A model generated the notes under the pieces. The model was not told the DNA's origin. It searched no databases and was given only the letters and a program-made list of their open reading frames with translations. This document shows, in pieces, positions 1 to 8,516 of a stretch of DNA of 64,000 nucleotides; position 1 is the stretch's first letter, and every line of letters begins with the position of its first letter. Where the stretch lies: NCBI GenBank assembly GCA_045646965.1, contig JAZRLR010000008.1:1-64000 (forward strand), in the 5' to 3' direction. The position numbers and the translations under genes were made by a program. The DNA comes from HGM04593 sp045646965 (GTDB lineage Bacteria > Bacteroidota > Bacteroidia > Bacteroidales > Bacteroidaceae).

Positions 1-1299
1 TGCAGCAGCCTTACAAGCGTTGTAATTGGTAATAGCGTTACAAGCATCGGCGATGACGCGTTCTATTATTGCTACGACCTTACAAGTATCGTTGTAAAAG
101 AGGGTAACACAGTTTACGACAGCCGAAACAATTGTAATGCAGTTATTGAGACAGCTACAAACACACTTGTCAATGGTTGCAAAAACACAATCATCCCCGA
201 TGGTATTACAAGCATCGGCGATGACGCGTTCTGGGGTTGCAGAAGCCTTGCGAGCATCACAATCCCCAATAGCGTTACAAGCATCGGCGATGACGCGTTC
301 AGTGGTTGCGACGGCCTTACCAGCATTGAAATTCCCAATAGCGTTACAAGCATTGGAGTCTGTGCGTTCGAAGGTTGCGACGGCCTTACCAGCATTGTAA
401 TTCCCAATAGCGTTACAAGCATTGGAGGATATGCGTTCAATTATTGCACCGGACTTACAAGCATTGAAATTCCCAATAGCGTTACAAGTATAGGAAGCGA
501 AGCGTTCTATTGTTGCAGAGGCCTTAAAAGTATAACATCTTTAATCCCTGCCGAGAACCTCTTTGCAATATACAGCAATGTATTTGATGGCGTAAATAAA
601 AGCACTTGCACCCTCTACGTACCCTACGGCGCAAAAGAAACATACGCAGCAACCGAGGGCTGGAGCAAGTTTACAAATATAGTAGAACTTGAACCAACTG
701 CTACAGATGTTACCATAACTATCAACCAATACGGCAACGCCACATACTGCTCGCCCTATGCGCTCGACTTTAGCGAAGTAGAGGGATTGAAGGCATACGC
801 CGCAACGGGTTATAAGGCAAATAGCCAGGTTGTGACCTTGACAAGAGTAGAGACTGCCGAGGCAGGTATTGGCCTGTTCCTGAAGGGTGAGCCGGGTGAG
901 TATGTTGTTCCTGTAATTGAAAGCACTGATGAGCACTCATTGAATATGCTTGTGGGCACTCTTGAGCAGACTACAGTGAACAGCACCTCTGGCGCAATGA
1001 GCAACTACAAGTTCACTATTACCGAGGGCGATGAGGCGCCAATGTTCTATCCGTTCGAGGACAACACCACATTCAGCGCAGGCAAGGCATACTTGCAGAT
1101 ACCTACAGCTTGGTTGCCTGTGACAGCACAGAAAGCAGCATTGAGCATACGTTTCGACAATGGCCTCACCACCGACATTGAGGATATTGAAGAGGGTGCT
1201 TGGGAAGAGAACACCTATTACGACTTGCAAGGTCGCAAGGTGGAAAATCCCTCAAATGGCATATACATTATAAACGGCAAGAAAGTATTTGTAAAGTAA
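1..1299 (+). CDS. BspA-like leucine-rich-repeat surface protein, 3' part
   Basis: The frame is open from base 1, so the 5' end lies outside the window. About 432 residues are visible. Residues 1-175 are 23-residue repeats of the LRR_5 (BspA/TpLRR) type with the core IPNSVTSIG..AF..C..L, and one longer irregular repeat is inserted early. They are followed by a capping segment (about 176-230) and a beta-rich C-terminal domain that ends in DLQGRKVENPSNGIYIING, a tail used by many secreted Bacteroidales proteins. Such proteins are exported and usually act in adhesion or are of unknown role. The TAA stop overlaps the ATG of the next small gene by one base. An internal ATG at 787 could be mistaken for the start, but the repeats upstream are in the same frame without a stop. 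Confidence 0.88.
   Translation, partial: CSSLTSVVIGNSVTSIGDDAFYYCYDLTSIVVKEGNTVYDSRNNCNAVIETATNTLVNGCKNTIIPDGITSIGDDAFWGCRSLASITIPNSVTSIGDDAFSGCDGLTSIEIPNSVTSIGVCAFEGCDGLTSIVIPNSVTSIGGYAFNYCTGLTSIEIPNSVTSIGSEAFYCCRGLKSITSLIPAENLFAIYSNVFDGVNKSTCTLYVPYGAKETYAATEGWSKFTNIVELEPTATDVTITINQYGNATYCSPYALDFSEVEGLKAYAATGYKANSQVVTLTRVETAEAGIGLFLKGEPGEYVVPVIESTDEHSLNMLVGTLEQTTVNSTSGAMSNYKFTITEGDEAPMFYPFEDNTTFSAGKAYLQIPTAWLPVTAQKAALSIRFDNGLTTDIEDIEEGAWEENTYYDLQGRKVENPSNGIYIINGKKVFVK
250..525 (+). repeat. 69-bp tandem coding repeats (LRR_5 units)
   Basis: Four successive 69-base units encode the 23-residue repeats of the BspA-like protein. The block coding for IPNSVTSIG is nearly identical in each copy, while the codons after AF vary. 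The DNA-level identity suggests recent copy-number change or gene conversion. Confidence 0.8.
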
Positions 1300-1475
1300 T
1301 GAGAAAGAAATATAAAAAACCGATAGTGGCAGCTGTGATGCTTGACACAGAGCCTATGATGAACACAACATCGGCCGAGACGGACGGCGTAAATATTGGC
1401 AACAAGCCGGTTGGCGGCAATACCCCCGACTTGTCAATTAGAAACCGTGGCGAGTGGGGTAATTTGTGGAAATAA
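1299..1475 (+). CDS. small peptide of unknown function, coupled to the BspA-like gene
   Basis: A 58-residue ORF whose ATG shares one base with the TAA of the upstream surface-protein gene (TAATG), an arrangement that usually means translational coupling. It starts with a basic MRKKYKKP segment, then VAAVMLDTEPMM and a polar Gly/Asn-rich tail ending EWGNLWK. There is no clear signal peptide or membrane segment. Many Bacteroidales genomes carry short proteins of the pattern M-K/R-K-K-Y-x-x-P followed by a hydrophobic patch and a low-complexity tail, often next to secreted-protein genes. This looks like one of them, but I know of no function. A terminator hairpin follows at 1535. Confidence 0.6.
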   Translation: MRKKYKKPIVAAVMLDTEPMMNTTSAETDGVNIGNKPVGGNTPDLSIRNRGEWGNLWK

Positions 1476-1534
1476 TTCCGTAAATTATTGTCGCGCGTCG
1501 GGAGGTACATTGCGTATCTCTGTTATAAGTAAGA

Positions 1535-1572
1535 TTGTTCCCTGCGTATGTTGCGTGGGGAACAACTTTTTT
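1535..1572 (+). terminator. rho-independent terminator after the small peptide gene
   Basis: The stem TTGTTCCC..GCG pairs with CG.GGGGAACAA and is followed by a T run (1567-1572). It lies 60 bases after the stop at 1475, in plus orientation. Confidence 0.7.
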
Positions 1573-1613
1573 AACAAGAATGAAAAGGGGTGTGATTATA
1601 AAAATGATATAAC

Positions 1614-1654
1614 ACAATTACGACCATTGCGTTTAACGCAATGGTCGTAATTGT
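1614..1654. terminator. 20-bp perfect hairpin between convergent genes
   Basis: Bases 1614-1633 are the exact reverse complement of 1635-1654, with one base between them. It sits 17 bases beyond the stop of the minus-strand HAD gene, and the plus-strand genes end upstream of it. It is probably a bidirectional terminator, although its T run is weak on either strand. Confidence 0.6.
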
Positions 1655-1670
1655 ATTTATAGGTGTGTGG

Positions 1671-2399
1671 TTATTTAAAACAGCTATATAGCTTCTCCCA
1701 CTCGTCGTGTATTTTTTGCACCGAGGGGAACACCATATTTGCACCGGCATCGTAGAGTACTTGTGGGTTAAGCGGCCCAGTATTTGCTGCTATGGTAAAG
1801 AGACCGGCTGCTACTCCCGCGGTTACTCCTAGGGGGGCGTTTTCTACCACGATTGCCTCATTGGGGGCAAAGCCTCCTTTCTCGAGTGCAAGGAGGTAGG
1901 GGTCGGGGAAGGGCTTGCCACGTTTCACATTGAAGCTGGTTACTATGTGGTTCTCGTCGAAGAGGTAGGGGAAGTGGCTCTGTATACGATTGAGCAGAGT
2001 GGGGGTTCCCGAGCCTGTCACAATCATAGGTGTGAGACCGCTCTCCTTTACCTTCTTCACCAGCTCCAGGGCCCCCTGCATACGGGGTGTGGGCGGGTAG
2101 GTGTCGAAGATGTCGCATTTGGCCTTGCACAGAGCGTCAATGAGCTCCTGTGTGGCGGGCTTGCCAAACTGTGCGAGGCTCGCGGTGTTTATTGTGTCGG
2201 CACCGGTGCGTCCTTCGTTCATATAAACATCCTCTTCGCTGAAGTTGAAGCCTGCATCGCTCATAACCTTTGACCAGGCTTTTGCGTGGTAGGGCATTGA
2301 GTCGAAGAGCACTCCGTCCATATCAAACAATATGGCACGCAACTGCAAGGGTTTGCCTTGCAGTTGCGTGTATTGGTCTATAATCTCTTTGTAATTCAT
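1671..2399 (-). CDS. HAD-superfamily phosphatase, beta-phosphoglucomutase-like
   Basis: A 242-residue cytosolic hydrolase of the HAD family, subgroup of beta-phosphoglucomutase and small phosphosugar phosphatases. Motif I is FDMDGVLFDS (D26 nucleophile, D28 acid/base), motif II is VTGSG (128-131), motif III is GKPFPDP with K162, and motif IV is VENAPLG (E185). A helical cap lies between motifs I and II (about 40-105). The start ATG overlaps the TAA of pgi by one base, so the two are co-translated. The context with glucose-6-phosphate isomerase fits a sugar-phosphate substrate, but the exact one cannot be read from sequence. Confidence 0.85.
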   Translation of the reverse strand: MNYKEIIDQYTQLQGKPLQLRAILFDMDGVLFDSMPYHAKAWSKVMSDAGFNFSEEDVYMNEGRTGADTINTASLAQFGKPATQELIDALCKAKCDIFDTYPPTPRMQGALELVKKVKESGLTPMIVTGSGTPTLLNRIQSHFPYLFDENHIVTSFNVKRGKPFPDPYLLALEKGGFAPNEAIVVENAPLGVTAGVAAGLFTIAANTGPLNPQVLYDAGANMVFPSVQKIHDEWEKLYSCFK

Positions 2400-3742
2400 T
2401 AGAGTCTTGCGCGTATAGCTTTGCTCTCCTCCTCGTAACCGGGTTTGTCGAGCAGAGCGAACATATTCTTCTTGTATGCCTCAACACCGGGCTGGTTGAA
2501 GGGGTTTACACCCAGAACGTAGCCGCTGATACCGCAACCAATCTCGAAGAAGTAGATGAGCTGGCCAATATAGTAAGCGTTGAGCTCGGGGATGCTGATG
2601 CGGATATTGGGAACGCCGCCGTCTACGTGTGCGAGCTGTGTACCGAGCTCTGCCATCTTGTTTACCTCATCGACGTGCTTGCCTGCGAGGAAGTTGAGAC
2701 CATCGAGGTTCTCCTCGTCGGCGGGAACGATGAGTGAGCTGTTGGGCTTCTCAATTGAGAGCACTGTCTCGAAGATTGTGCGCTCACCCTCCTGAATCCA
2801 CTGTCCCATTGAGTGAAGGTCGGTTGTGAAGTCTACCGATGCGGGGAAGATTCCTTTGTTCTCCTTACCCTCGCTCTCGCCGTAGAGCTGTTTCCACCAC
2901 TCCGATGTGAAGTGGAGCTTGGGCTGGTAGTTTACGAGAATTTCAATCTTCTTGCCACGTGCGTAGAGTGCGTTACGTGTAGCTGCGTACATTGCTGCGA
3001 TGTTCTCCTCGAAGGGTACTGTGGGTGCGCAGCTCTTCTCCATATCCTGTGCGCCCTGTACAAGTGCCTCGATGTCGAAGCCTGCAACGGCGATGGGGAG
3101 AAGGCCTACGGGTGTGAGTACCGAGAAGCGACCGCCCACGTTGTCGGGGATAATGAAGCTCTTGTAACCCTCTTTGTCGGCTGTGATGCGTGCAGCACCC
3201 TTCACTGCGTCGGTAATTGCAACGATAACCTTGCTTGCTGTCTCCTTACCGCGCTGGTCTTCGCACTGTTTCTTCAAGAGACGGAACGCGAGAGCTGTCT
3301 CGGTGGTTGTACCCGATTTAGAGATATTGATTACACCGAACTTCTTGTCGGCGAGGAAGGTGGTGAGCTCGCTCAAATAGTCCTCGCTGATGTTGTGACC
3401 TGCGAAGATTACGCGGGGGTTGCTGTTGTCGTTCATCATAGCAGCGAAGTTGTTGCTCAATGCCTCGATAACGGCACGCGCGCCAAGGTAGCTGCCGCCG
3501 ATACCTGCCACAACCACTACGTCGCAGTTGCTGCGCAATGTCTCGGCACAAGCCTTAATCTCCTCGATGAACTCCTTTGTGATTGAAGTGGGGAGGTGCA
3601 ACCAACCAAGGAAATCGTTTCCGGGTAGTGTGCCCTCCTCGAGTGCCTGCTGTGCTTTCTTCACCTGGGGCTCCAATGCAAGAATCTCCTCTTTGCTTAC
3701 GAAGTTTGTTACTTTGTCTATGTTCAGTTTTATATTTTCCAT
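2399..3742 (-). CDS. pgi: glucose-6-phosphate isomerase
   Basis: Interconverts glucose 6-phosphate and fructose 6-phosphate in glycolysis and gluconeogenesis. The protein has 447 residues, the short bacterial form. It has the SIS fold with GIGGSYLGARA (81-90), the phosphate-binding SKSGTTTE (141-148) and the PGI signature region with DLHSMGQWIQEGER. The gene is followed by the one-base TAATG overlap with the HAD gene. A 193-base gap separates it from gpsA upstream, so it may have its own promoter there, but I see no clear promoter boxes. Confidence 0.97.
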   Translation of the reverse strand: MENIKLNIDKVTNFVSKEEILALEPQVKKAQQALEEGTLPGNDFLGWLHLPTSITKEFIEEIKACAETLRSNCDVVVVAGIGGSYLGARAVIEALSNNFAAMMNDNSNPRVIFAGHNISEDYLSELTTFLADKKFGVINISKSGTTTETALAFRLLKKQCEDQRGKETASKVIVAITDAVKGAARITADKEGYKSFIIPDNVGGRFSVLTPVGLLPIAVAGFDIEALVQGAQDMEKSCAPTVPFEENIAAMYAATRNALYARGKKIEILVNYQPKLHFTSEWWKQLYGESEGKENKGIFPASVDFTTDLHSMGQWIQEGERTIFETVLSIEKPNSSLIVPADEENLDGLNFLAGKHVDEVNKMAELGTQLAHVDGGVPNIRISIPELNAYYIGQLIYFFEIGCGISGYVLGVNPFNQPGVEAYKKNMFALLDKPGYEEESKAIRARL

Positions 3743-3902
3743 AATTTTATAATGTATATTTTGTTATTTTATTTATTTGCAATTATTTGAGTCTCTTTTG
3801 TTTTTTTGTAACACCGCACTGCCTGCACTGAAACATCGCTCGGGCATAACGCATACAAGCATTCTGCACTTGCGATGTCGCAGGTTCAGTATTGTGTTTT
3901 CT

Positions 3903-3952
3903 GTTCTTGAAAGCAAGAACTGCGCCCGACGCACATTATTTGAATGCGTCGG
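3903..3952 (-). terminator. two adjacent hairpins at the 3' end of gpsA
   Basis: GTTCTTG/CAAGAAC (3903-3920) and CCGACGCA/TGCGTCGG (3926-3952) are perfect short hairpins. The second overlaps the gpsA stop codon. No strong U run follows on the minus strand, so this may attenuate rather than end transcription into pgi. Confidence 0.35.
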
Positions 3953-4934
3953 TGAGCAGCTTAATCTCTATGACGGGTGAGATGCCTTCGTACAGAATAT
4001 TGTAAACAGCGTCGATAATGGGTGTGTTCACTCGATACTGCTCGTTTATCTCTTTAATACACTTTGCACCGTAGTATCCCTCGGCAATCATCTCCATCTC
4101 TATCTGTGCGCTCTTCACAGAATACCCCTTTCCTATCATAGTACCGAATACGCGGTTACGGCTGAAGTTTGAGTATCCTGTTACAAGGAGGTCGCCCAGA
4201 TAAACCGAATCGTTGATTGTGCGCTCGATGGGGTGTACCACATTTATGAAGCGGTTCATCTCGATAACGGCGTTGGACATAAGCACGGCCTGGAAGTTGT
4301 CTCCATATTTGAGACCGCTGCATATACCTGCTGCAATGGCGTATATGTTCTTGAGCACCGAACCGTACTCGATACCTACTACGTCGTCGCTCACCGATGT
4401 CTTAATGAAGCTGTTCGAGAGCTTCTGCGCAAACTGTTTGGCGTGCTCTATGCTTGAACAACCCACGGTGAGGTATGAGAGGCGCTCGAGAGCAACCTCC
4501 TCGGCGTGACAGGGACCTGCTATGGCTGCGATATTCTCGTAGGGCACATTGTAGGCCTTGTGGAAATATTCCGATATGATGAGGTTCTCATCGGGAACGA
4601 TACCTTTGATGGCGTTCACAATGAACTTGTCCTCGAGGTTTGTCTTCAGCTTCTTGAGGTGGTTCTTCAAGTAGGGCGAGGGGGTTACAAATACCAAAAT
4701 ATCCGACTCCTTTACAATCTTGTTTATGTCCGACGAGAAGTTTATTCTGTTTGTGTCGAACTTCACCGACGAGAGGTAGGCGGGGTTGTGTCCCAGGCGC
4801 TTGAAATCCTCGATGCGGTCGTCGCGTCTGATGTACCAGTTAATGCTCTCTACATTGCTCAATAGCACTTTGGCGATGGCTGTTGCCCAGCTGCCGCCAC
4901 CCATAATTGCTACGGTGGAATTGGTAAGATCCAT
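3936..4934 (-). CDS. gpsA: NAD(P)H-dependent glycerol-3-phosphate dehydrogenase
   Basis: Reduces dihydroxyacetone phosphate to sn-glycerol 3-phosphate, the backbone for phospholipids. The 332-residue protein has the N-terminal nucleotide-binding loop GGGSWA (12-17), followed by the FVTPSPY region, the NAIKGI segment with the conserved lysine, GPCHAEE, and the helical C-terminal domain with EYGSVLKNIYAIAAGI. The length fits the family. It begins two bases after the lysS stop and so is part of the same transcript. Confidence 0.96.
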   Translation of the reverse strand: MDLTNSTVAIMGGGSWATAIAKVLLSNVESINWYIRRDDRIEDFKRLGHNPAYLSSVKFDTNRINFSSDINKIVKESDILVFVTPSPYLKNHLKKLKTNLEDKFIVNAIKGIVPDENLIISEYFHKAYNVPYENIAAIAGPCHAEEVALERLSYLTVGCSSIEHAKQFAQKLSNSFIKTSVSDDVVGIEYGSVLKNIYAIAAGICSGLKYGDNFQAVLMSNAVIEMNRFINVVHPIERTINDSVYLGDLLVTGYSNFSRNRVFGTMIGKGYSVKSAQIEMEMIAEGYYGAKCIKEINEQYRVNTPIIDAVYNILYEGISPVIEIKLLTDAFK

Positions 4935-4936
4935 AA

Positions 4937-6664
4937 TTAAGCGAGTTTGCTAATCCACTCTGCTACGTCGTTCACGGAGGGAGTAGTGTAGTTTAACTTG
5001 AATTTTTTATTTATTCCGCCAATCTCCTGCTGAATCTTCTGGGGATTGCCGTCTTTGAGGTCATTTACAAGGTTGTAACCTGCTTTGTGCAGCACGGGTA
5101 CCCACTCTTCGGGCACGCCGATTGCGGCAAAGGCTGCCATACCGTCTTTGGGCACTTTCTTCTCGGGACGCATCTGGGGGAAGAAGAGCACCTCCTGAAT
5201 GGTTGTCTGGCCGGTCATAAGCATAGCGAGGCGGTCCATTCCGATACCCATACCCGATGTGGGGGGCATACCATACTCGAGAGCGCGTACAAAGTCTTTG
5301 TCGATGAACATTGCCTCGTCGTCGCCCTTCTCGCTCAAGCGCAGCTGCTCCTGGAAACGCTCTGCCTGGTCGATGGGATCGTTGAGCTCGCTATATGCGT
5401 TGCAGAGCTCCTTGCCGTTTACCATAAGCTCGAAACGCTCGGTGAGGTCGGGGTTCTCGCGGTGACGCTTGCAGAGGGGTGACATCTCAATGGGGTAGTC
5501 GGTGATGAAGGTGGGCTGTATGTAGTTGCCCTCGCAGAACTCGCCGAATATCTCGTCGATGAGCTTGCCCTTGCCCATTGTCTCGTCTACCTCCATCTTG
5601 AGCTCCTTGCAGATTGCAAAAATCTCCTCCTCGCTCTTGCCGTTGAGGTCGTAACCTGTGAACTCCTTGATTGAGTCGAGCATTGTGACACGACGGAAAG
5701 GTGCCTTGAAGCTGATGATATTCTCACCTACCTTTACATCGGTGGTGCCGTTTACATCCATAGCAATCTTCTCGAGCATATTCTCGGTGAAGGTCATCAT
5801 CCAGTTGTAGTCCTTGTAGGCCACGTAAATCTCCATACAGGTGAACTCGGGGTTGTGTGTGCGGTCCATACCCTCGTTGCGGAAGTTCTTTGAGAACTCG
5901 TATACACCCTCGAAGCCTCCCACGATGAGACGTTTCAGGTAGAGCTCGTTGGCGATGCGCAGGTAGAGAGGTATGTCGAGCGCGTTGTGATGTGTGATGA
6001 AGGGACGTGCAGCTGCTCCGCCGGGGATTGACTGCAGCACGGGTGTCTCCACCTCCATATATCCCTGTGCGTTGAAGTACTCACGCATAGAGGTATATAT
6101 TTTGTTGCGCTTGATAAAGATTTCCTTTACATCGTCGTTTACCACGAGGTCTACATAACGCTGACGGTAACGCAACTCGGGGTCCTCGAATTTGTCGTAT
6201 GCCACGCCATCTTTGTATTTTACGATGGGCAGGGGACGTATGCTCTTCGAGAGGATTGTGAGCTCTTTGGCGTGAACGGTAATCTCGCCGGTCTGTGTGC
6301 GGAACACAAAACCTTTGATACCTACGAAATCGCCAATGTCGAGCAGACGTTTGAAGAGGGTGTTGTAGCCGTCTTTGTTCTCTGTGGGGCAGATATCGTC
6401 GCGGGTAATGTATACCTGAATGCGGCCTTTAGAGTCCTGCAACTCGATGAATGAGGCCTTTCCCATAACACGGCGGCTCATCATACGTCCGGCGATGCAC
6501 ACCTCGCGGGGCTCGTCCTCGTCTTTGAATTCATTCAAAATATCAACCGAGAAGGCGTTTGTGGGATACTCGGCTGCGGGATAAGGCTCAATGCCCATAT
6601 TACGCAACTCGCCCAGTGCCTCGCGGCGTACTATCTCCTGTTCGCTTAATTCTAAAATATTCAT
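4937..6664 (-). CDS. lysS: lysyl-tRNA synthetase, class II
   Basis: Charges tRNA-Lys. The 575-residue protein has an N-terminal OB-fold anticodon-binding domain (about 55-160) and a class II catalytic core with FRNEGMDRTHNPEFT (motif 2) and GMGIGMDRLAML (motif 3). A tail of about 75 residues after motif 3 (from about 500, KKVPKDGMAAF to the end) is longer than in E. coli LysRS and typical of Bacteroidota. It lies 15 bases downstream of the UDP-xylose synthase gene and 2 bases upstream of gpsA. Confidence 0.97.
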   Translation of the reverse strand: MNILELSEQEIVRREALGELRNMGIEPYPAAEYPTNAFSVDILNEFKDEDEPREVCIAGRMMSRRVMGKASFIELQDSKGRIQVYITRDDICPTENKDGYNTLFKRLLDIGDFVGIKGFVFRTQTGEITVHAKELTILSKSIRPLPIVKYKDGVAYDKFEDPELRYRQRYVDLVVNDDVKEIFIKRNKIYTSMREYFNAQGYMEVETPVLQSIPGGAAARPFITHHNALDIPLYLRIANELYLKRLIVGGFEGVYEFSKNFRNEGMDRTHNPEFTCMEIYVAYKDYNWMMTFTENMLEKIAMDVNGTTDVKVGENIISFKAPFRRVTMLDSIKEFTGYDLNGKSEEEIFAICKELKMEVDETMGKGKLIDEIFGEFCEGNYIQPTFITDYPIEMSPLCKRHRENPDLTERFELMVNGKELCNAYSELNDPIDQAERFQEQLRLSEKGDDEAMFIDKDFVRALEYGMPPTSGMGIGMDRLAMLMTGQTTIQEVLFFPQMRPEKKVPKDGMAAFAAIGVPEEWVPVLHKAGYNLVNDLKDGNPQKIQQEIGGINKKFKLNYTTPSVNDVAEWISKLA

Positions 6665-6679
6665 TGTCGTATATGTGTG

Positions 6680-7633
6680 TTAAATTATTTTCTTAAAGTA
6701 GTCTATGGTTCTTTTGAGTCCCTCGTCGAGCTTTATGGTGGGCTCCCATCCGTTGAGCTCGCGGTGCGCGACGGTAATGTCGGGCTTGCGCTGACGGGGG
6801 TCGTCCTGCGGCAGGGGCTTGAAGATAATCTTTGAGCCGGAGCCGGTGAGCTCTATCACCTTTTGTGCGAGCTCGAGCATTGTGAACTCGCCGGGGTTAC
6901 CTATATTTACAGGACCCAGGAACTCGTCGCGTGTCTCCATCATACGCACCATACCCTCAACGAGGTCGTCTACATACTGGAAACTGCGTGTCTGCCTGCC
7001 GTCGCCATATATCGTGATATCTTCGCCGCGCAATGCCTGAACGATGAAGTTCGACACTACACGCCCGTCGTTCATACTCATTCGGGGACCGTAGGTGTTA
7101 AAGATACGGATAATTTTTATACGAAGAGCATTTTGACGGTGATAATCCATAAAAAGTGTCTCGGCGCAACGCTTTCCCTCATCGTAGCACGAACGTATGC
7201 CGATGGGGTTTACATTGCCCCAATAGCTTTCTACCTGCGGGTGTATGTGGGGGTCGCCGTAGACCTCGCTGGTAGAGGCCTGCAGTATCTTGGCTCCCAC
7301 GCGCTTGGCAAGGCCCAGCATATTCATAGAGCCTATCACGCAGGTCTGTATGGTTTTTACAGGGTCGTGCTGATAGTGTATGGGCGAGGCGGGGCAGGCG
7401 AGGTTGTATATCTCGTCTACCTCGGCGGTGTAGGGCTGGGTGATGTCGTGTCTTACAAGCTCAAAGTGGTCGTTGCCTATGAGGTGGCGTATATTGTCTT
7501 TGCTGCCTGTGAAATAGTTGTCGAGGCAGATGACGTCGTTGCCGTCCTTCAGCAGACGTTCACACAGATGCGAGCCGATGAAACCCGCTCCTCCTGTTAC
7601 CAATATTCTTTTCATTTTACTCTTTTTACTCAA
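6680..7633 (-). CDS. UDP-glucuronate decarboxylase (UDP-xylose synthase)
   Basis: An extended short-chain dehydrogenase of 317 residues that converts UDP-glucuronate to UDP-xylose. It has the NAD-binding GGAGFIG (14-20), the STSEVYGDP region (S120-E123) and the active-site YDEGK (Y150, K154). The segments LACPASPIHYQ and NPIGIRSCYDEGKR are characteristic of the UXS family, as opposed to UDP-galactose epimerases. The first ATG overlaps the end of the upstream coiled-coil gene by 8 bases; a second ATG at 7615 (MKRILVTGG) is equally possible. UDP-glucose dehydrogenase, which would supply the substrate, is encoded at 42301. Confidence 0.9.
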   Translation of the reverse strand: MSKKSKMKRILVTGGAGFIGSHLCERLLKDGNDVICLDNYFTGSKDNIRHLIGNDHFELVRHDITQPYTAEVDEIYNLACPASPIHYQHDPVKTIQTCVIGSMNMLGLAKRVGAKILQASTSEVYGDPHIHPQVESYWGNVNPIGIRSCYDEGKRCAETLFMDYHRQNALRIKIIRIFNTYGPRMSMNDGRVVSNFIVQALRGEDITIYGDGRQTRSFQYVDDLVEGMVRMMETRDEFLGPVNIGNPGEFTMLELAQKVIELTGSGSKIIFKPLPQDDPRQRKPDITVAHRELNGWEPTIKLDEGLKRTIDYFKKII

Positions 7634-8507
7634 ATTCGTAACTGCCCGAGCCTATCATAACTCCGTCTACAAATATGTAAAGGCGGTAGGTTCCGGCTTG
7701 CAGAAACTCTTCAATGTCCCAGTACATTTCGACCTCCATCTCCTCGCCGGTGTATTCTATCTCTTTTTTCATTGAGTAGCCTATCTCGCGGTTTTCGTAG
7801 AGGAAGGTGTTGCTCAAGCTCTTTGTGAGCACTTCCTGGCTTGGCTGCATAATGCGTGCGTACACGGTTTTGTTACCTGTGCTCGCCGTAATGTTCTTTG
7901 TAATCAAGAAATTGACGGTGAGCTGCTTGGCGCGTTTTAGCTTGCTCACACTCTTGCCGCTGCGCTTTGTGGGAGTCATCTTTATTCCTATGGCGTCGAG
8001 CTGCGAGGCGAGTGTCACCTTTTCGGCGAGCTGCTCCTTGGCTGTCGCGAGGGCGTCTATTTTGCGCGATGCCTCGCGATACTTCTCGTTTACGCGTTTG
8101 TTCTCTTTCTTGAGATTCTCGTTGAGCGCGTTCAGGGAGTCTATCTGCAGGACATAGCTGCGCAACACGGCACGCACAGTTTTGAGCTCTTTCTTCAAGC
8201 GAGTAATCTCGGCCGCGTTCTCGGCCTTTGTCTGCTTGAGTTCCTCGAGCAGTTGCTGTGTGCGCAGCTTCTCCTGCTCGAGTTTTATCTGTAAAGAGTC
8301 GTTTGTGATGCGAATCTTCAGCTCGTCATACTGCATTGCAAAGCTCGAATATTCGCTCTCGAGCTCCTCCTTCTCTATGGCAAACAGCTCCTGCATCTCG
8401 CTGTTCTGCTGCTTGCTCTGCACGAGGAGAACGCCAAGCAATATGGTGGCAATCAGCAGAATGCCTCCTACAGTGTATAGAACAATCTTTTGTTTCTTGT
8501 TCTCCAT
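7626..8507 (-). CDS. conserved coiled-coil membrane protein, unknown function
   Basis: A 293-residue protein with one N-terminal membrane helix (about 8-29), a long Glu/Lys/Leu-rich coiled coil (about 33-170) and a C-terminal beta-rich domain (about 180-293) ending in YRLYIFVDGVMIGSGSYEFE. The basic residues before the helix suggest an N-in topology with the coiled coil and C-domain in the periplasm. It lies 9 bases downstream of valS and overlaps the UDP-xylose synthase gene by 8 bases. I recognise the arrangement as common in Bacteroidales but know no function. Confidence 0.8.
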   Translation of the reverse strand: MENKKQKIVLYTVGGILLIATILLGVLLVQSKQQNSEMQELFAIEKEELESEYSSFAMQYDELKIRITNDSLQIKLEQEKLRTQQLLEELKQTKAENAAEITRLKKELKTVRAVLRSYVLQIDSLNALNENLKKENKRVNEKYREASRKIDALATAKEQLAEKVTLASQLDAIGIKMTPTKRSGKSVSKLKRAKQLTVNFLITKNITASTGNKTVYARIMQPSQEVLTKSLSNTFLYENREIGYSMKKEIEYTGEEMEVEMYWDIEEFLQAGTYRLYIFVDGVMIGSGSYEFE

Positions 8508-8516
8508 TGGGTGGGG

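Noticed and set aside
1..530. Regular repeats resembling a CRISPR array
   Set aside because: The repeat units are 69 bases, in frame, with no unique spacers. They encode LRR_5 modules.
2813..3586. 257-residue open frame on the plus strand opposite pgi
   Set aside because: It is a shadow of pgi. The translation is Cys/Val/Ala-rich low-quality protein with no motif.
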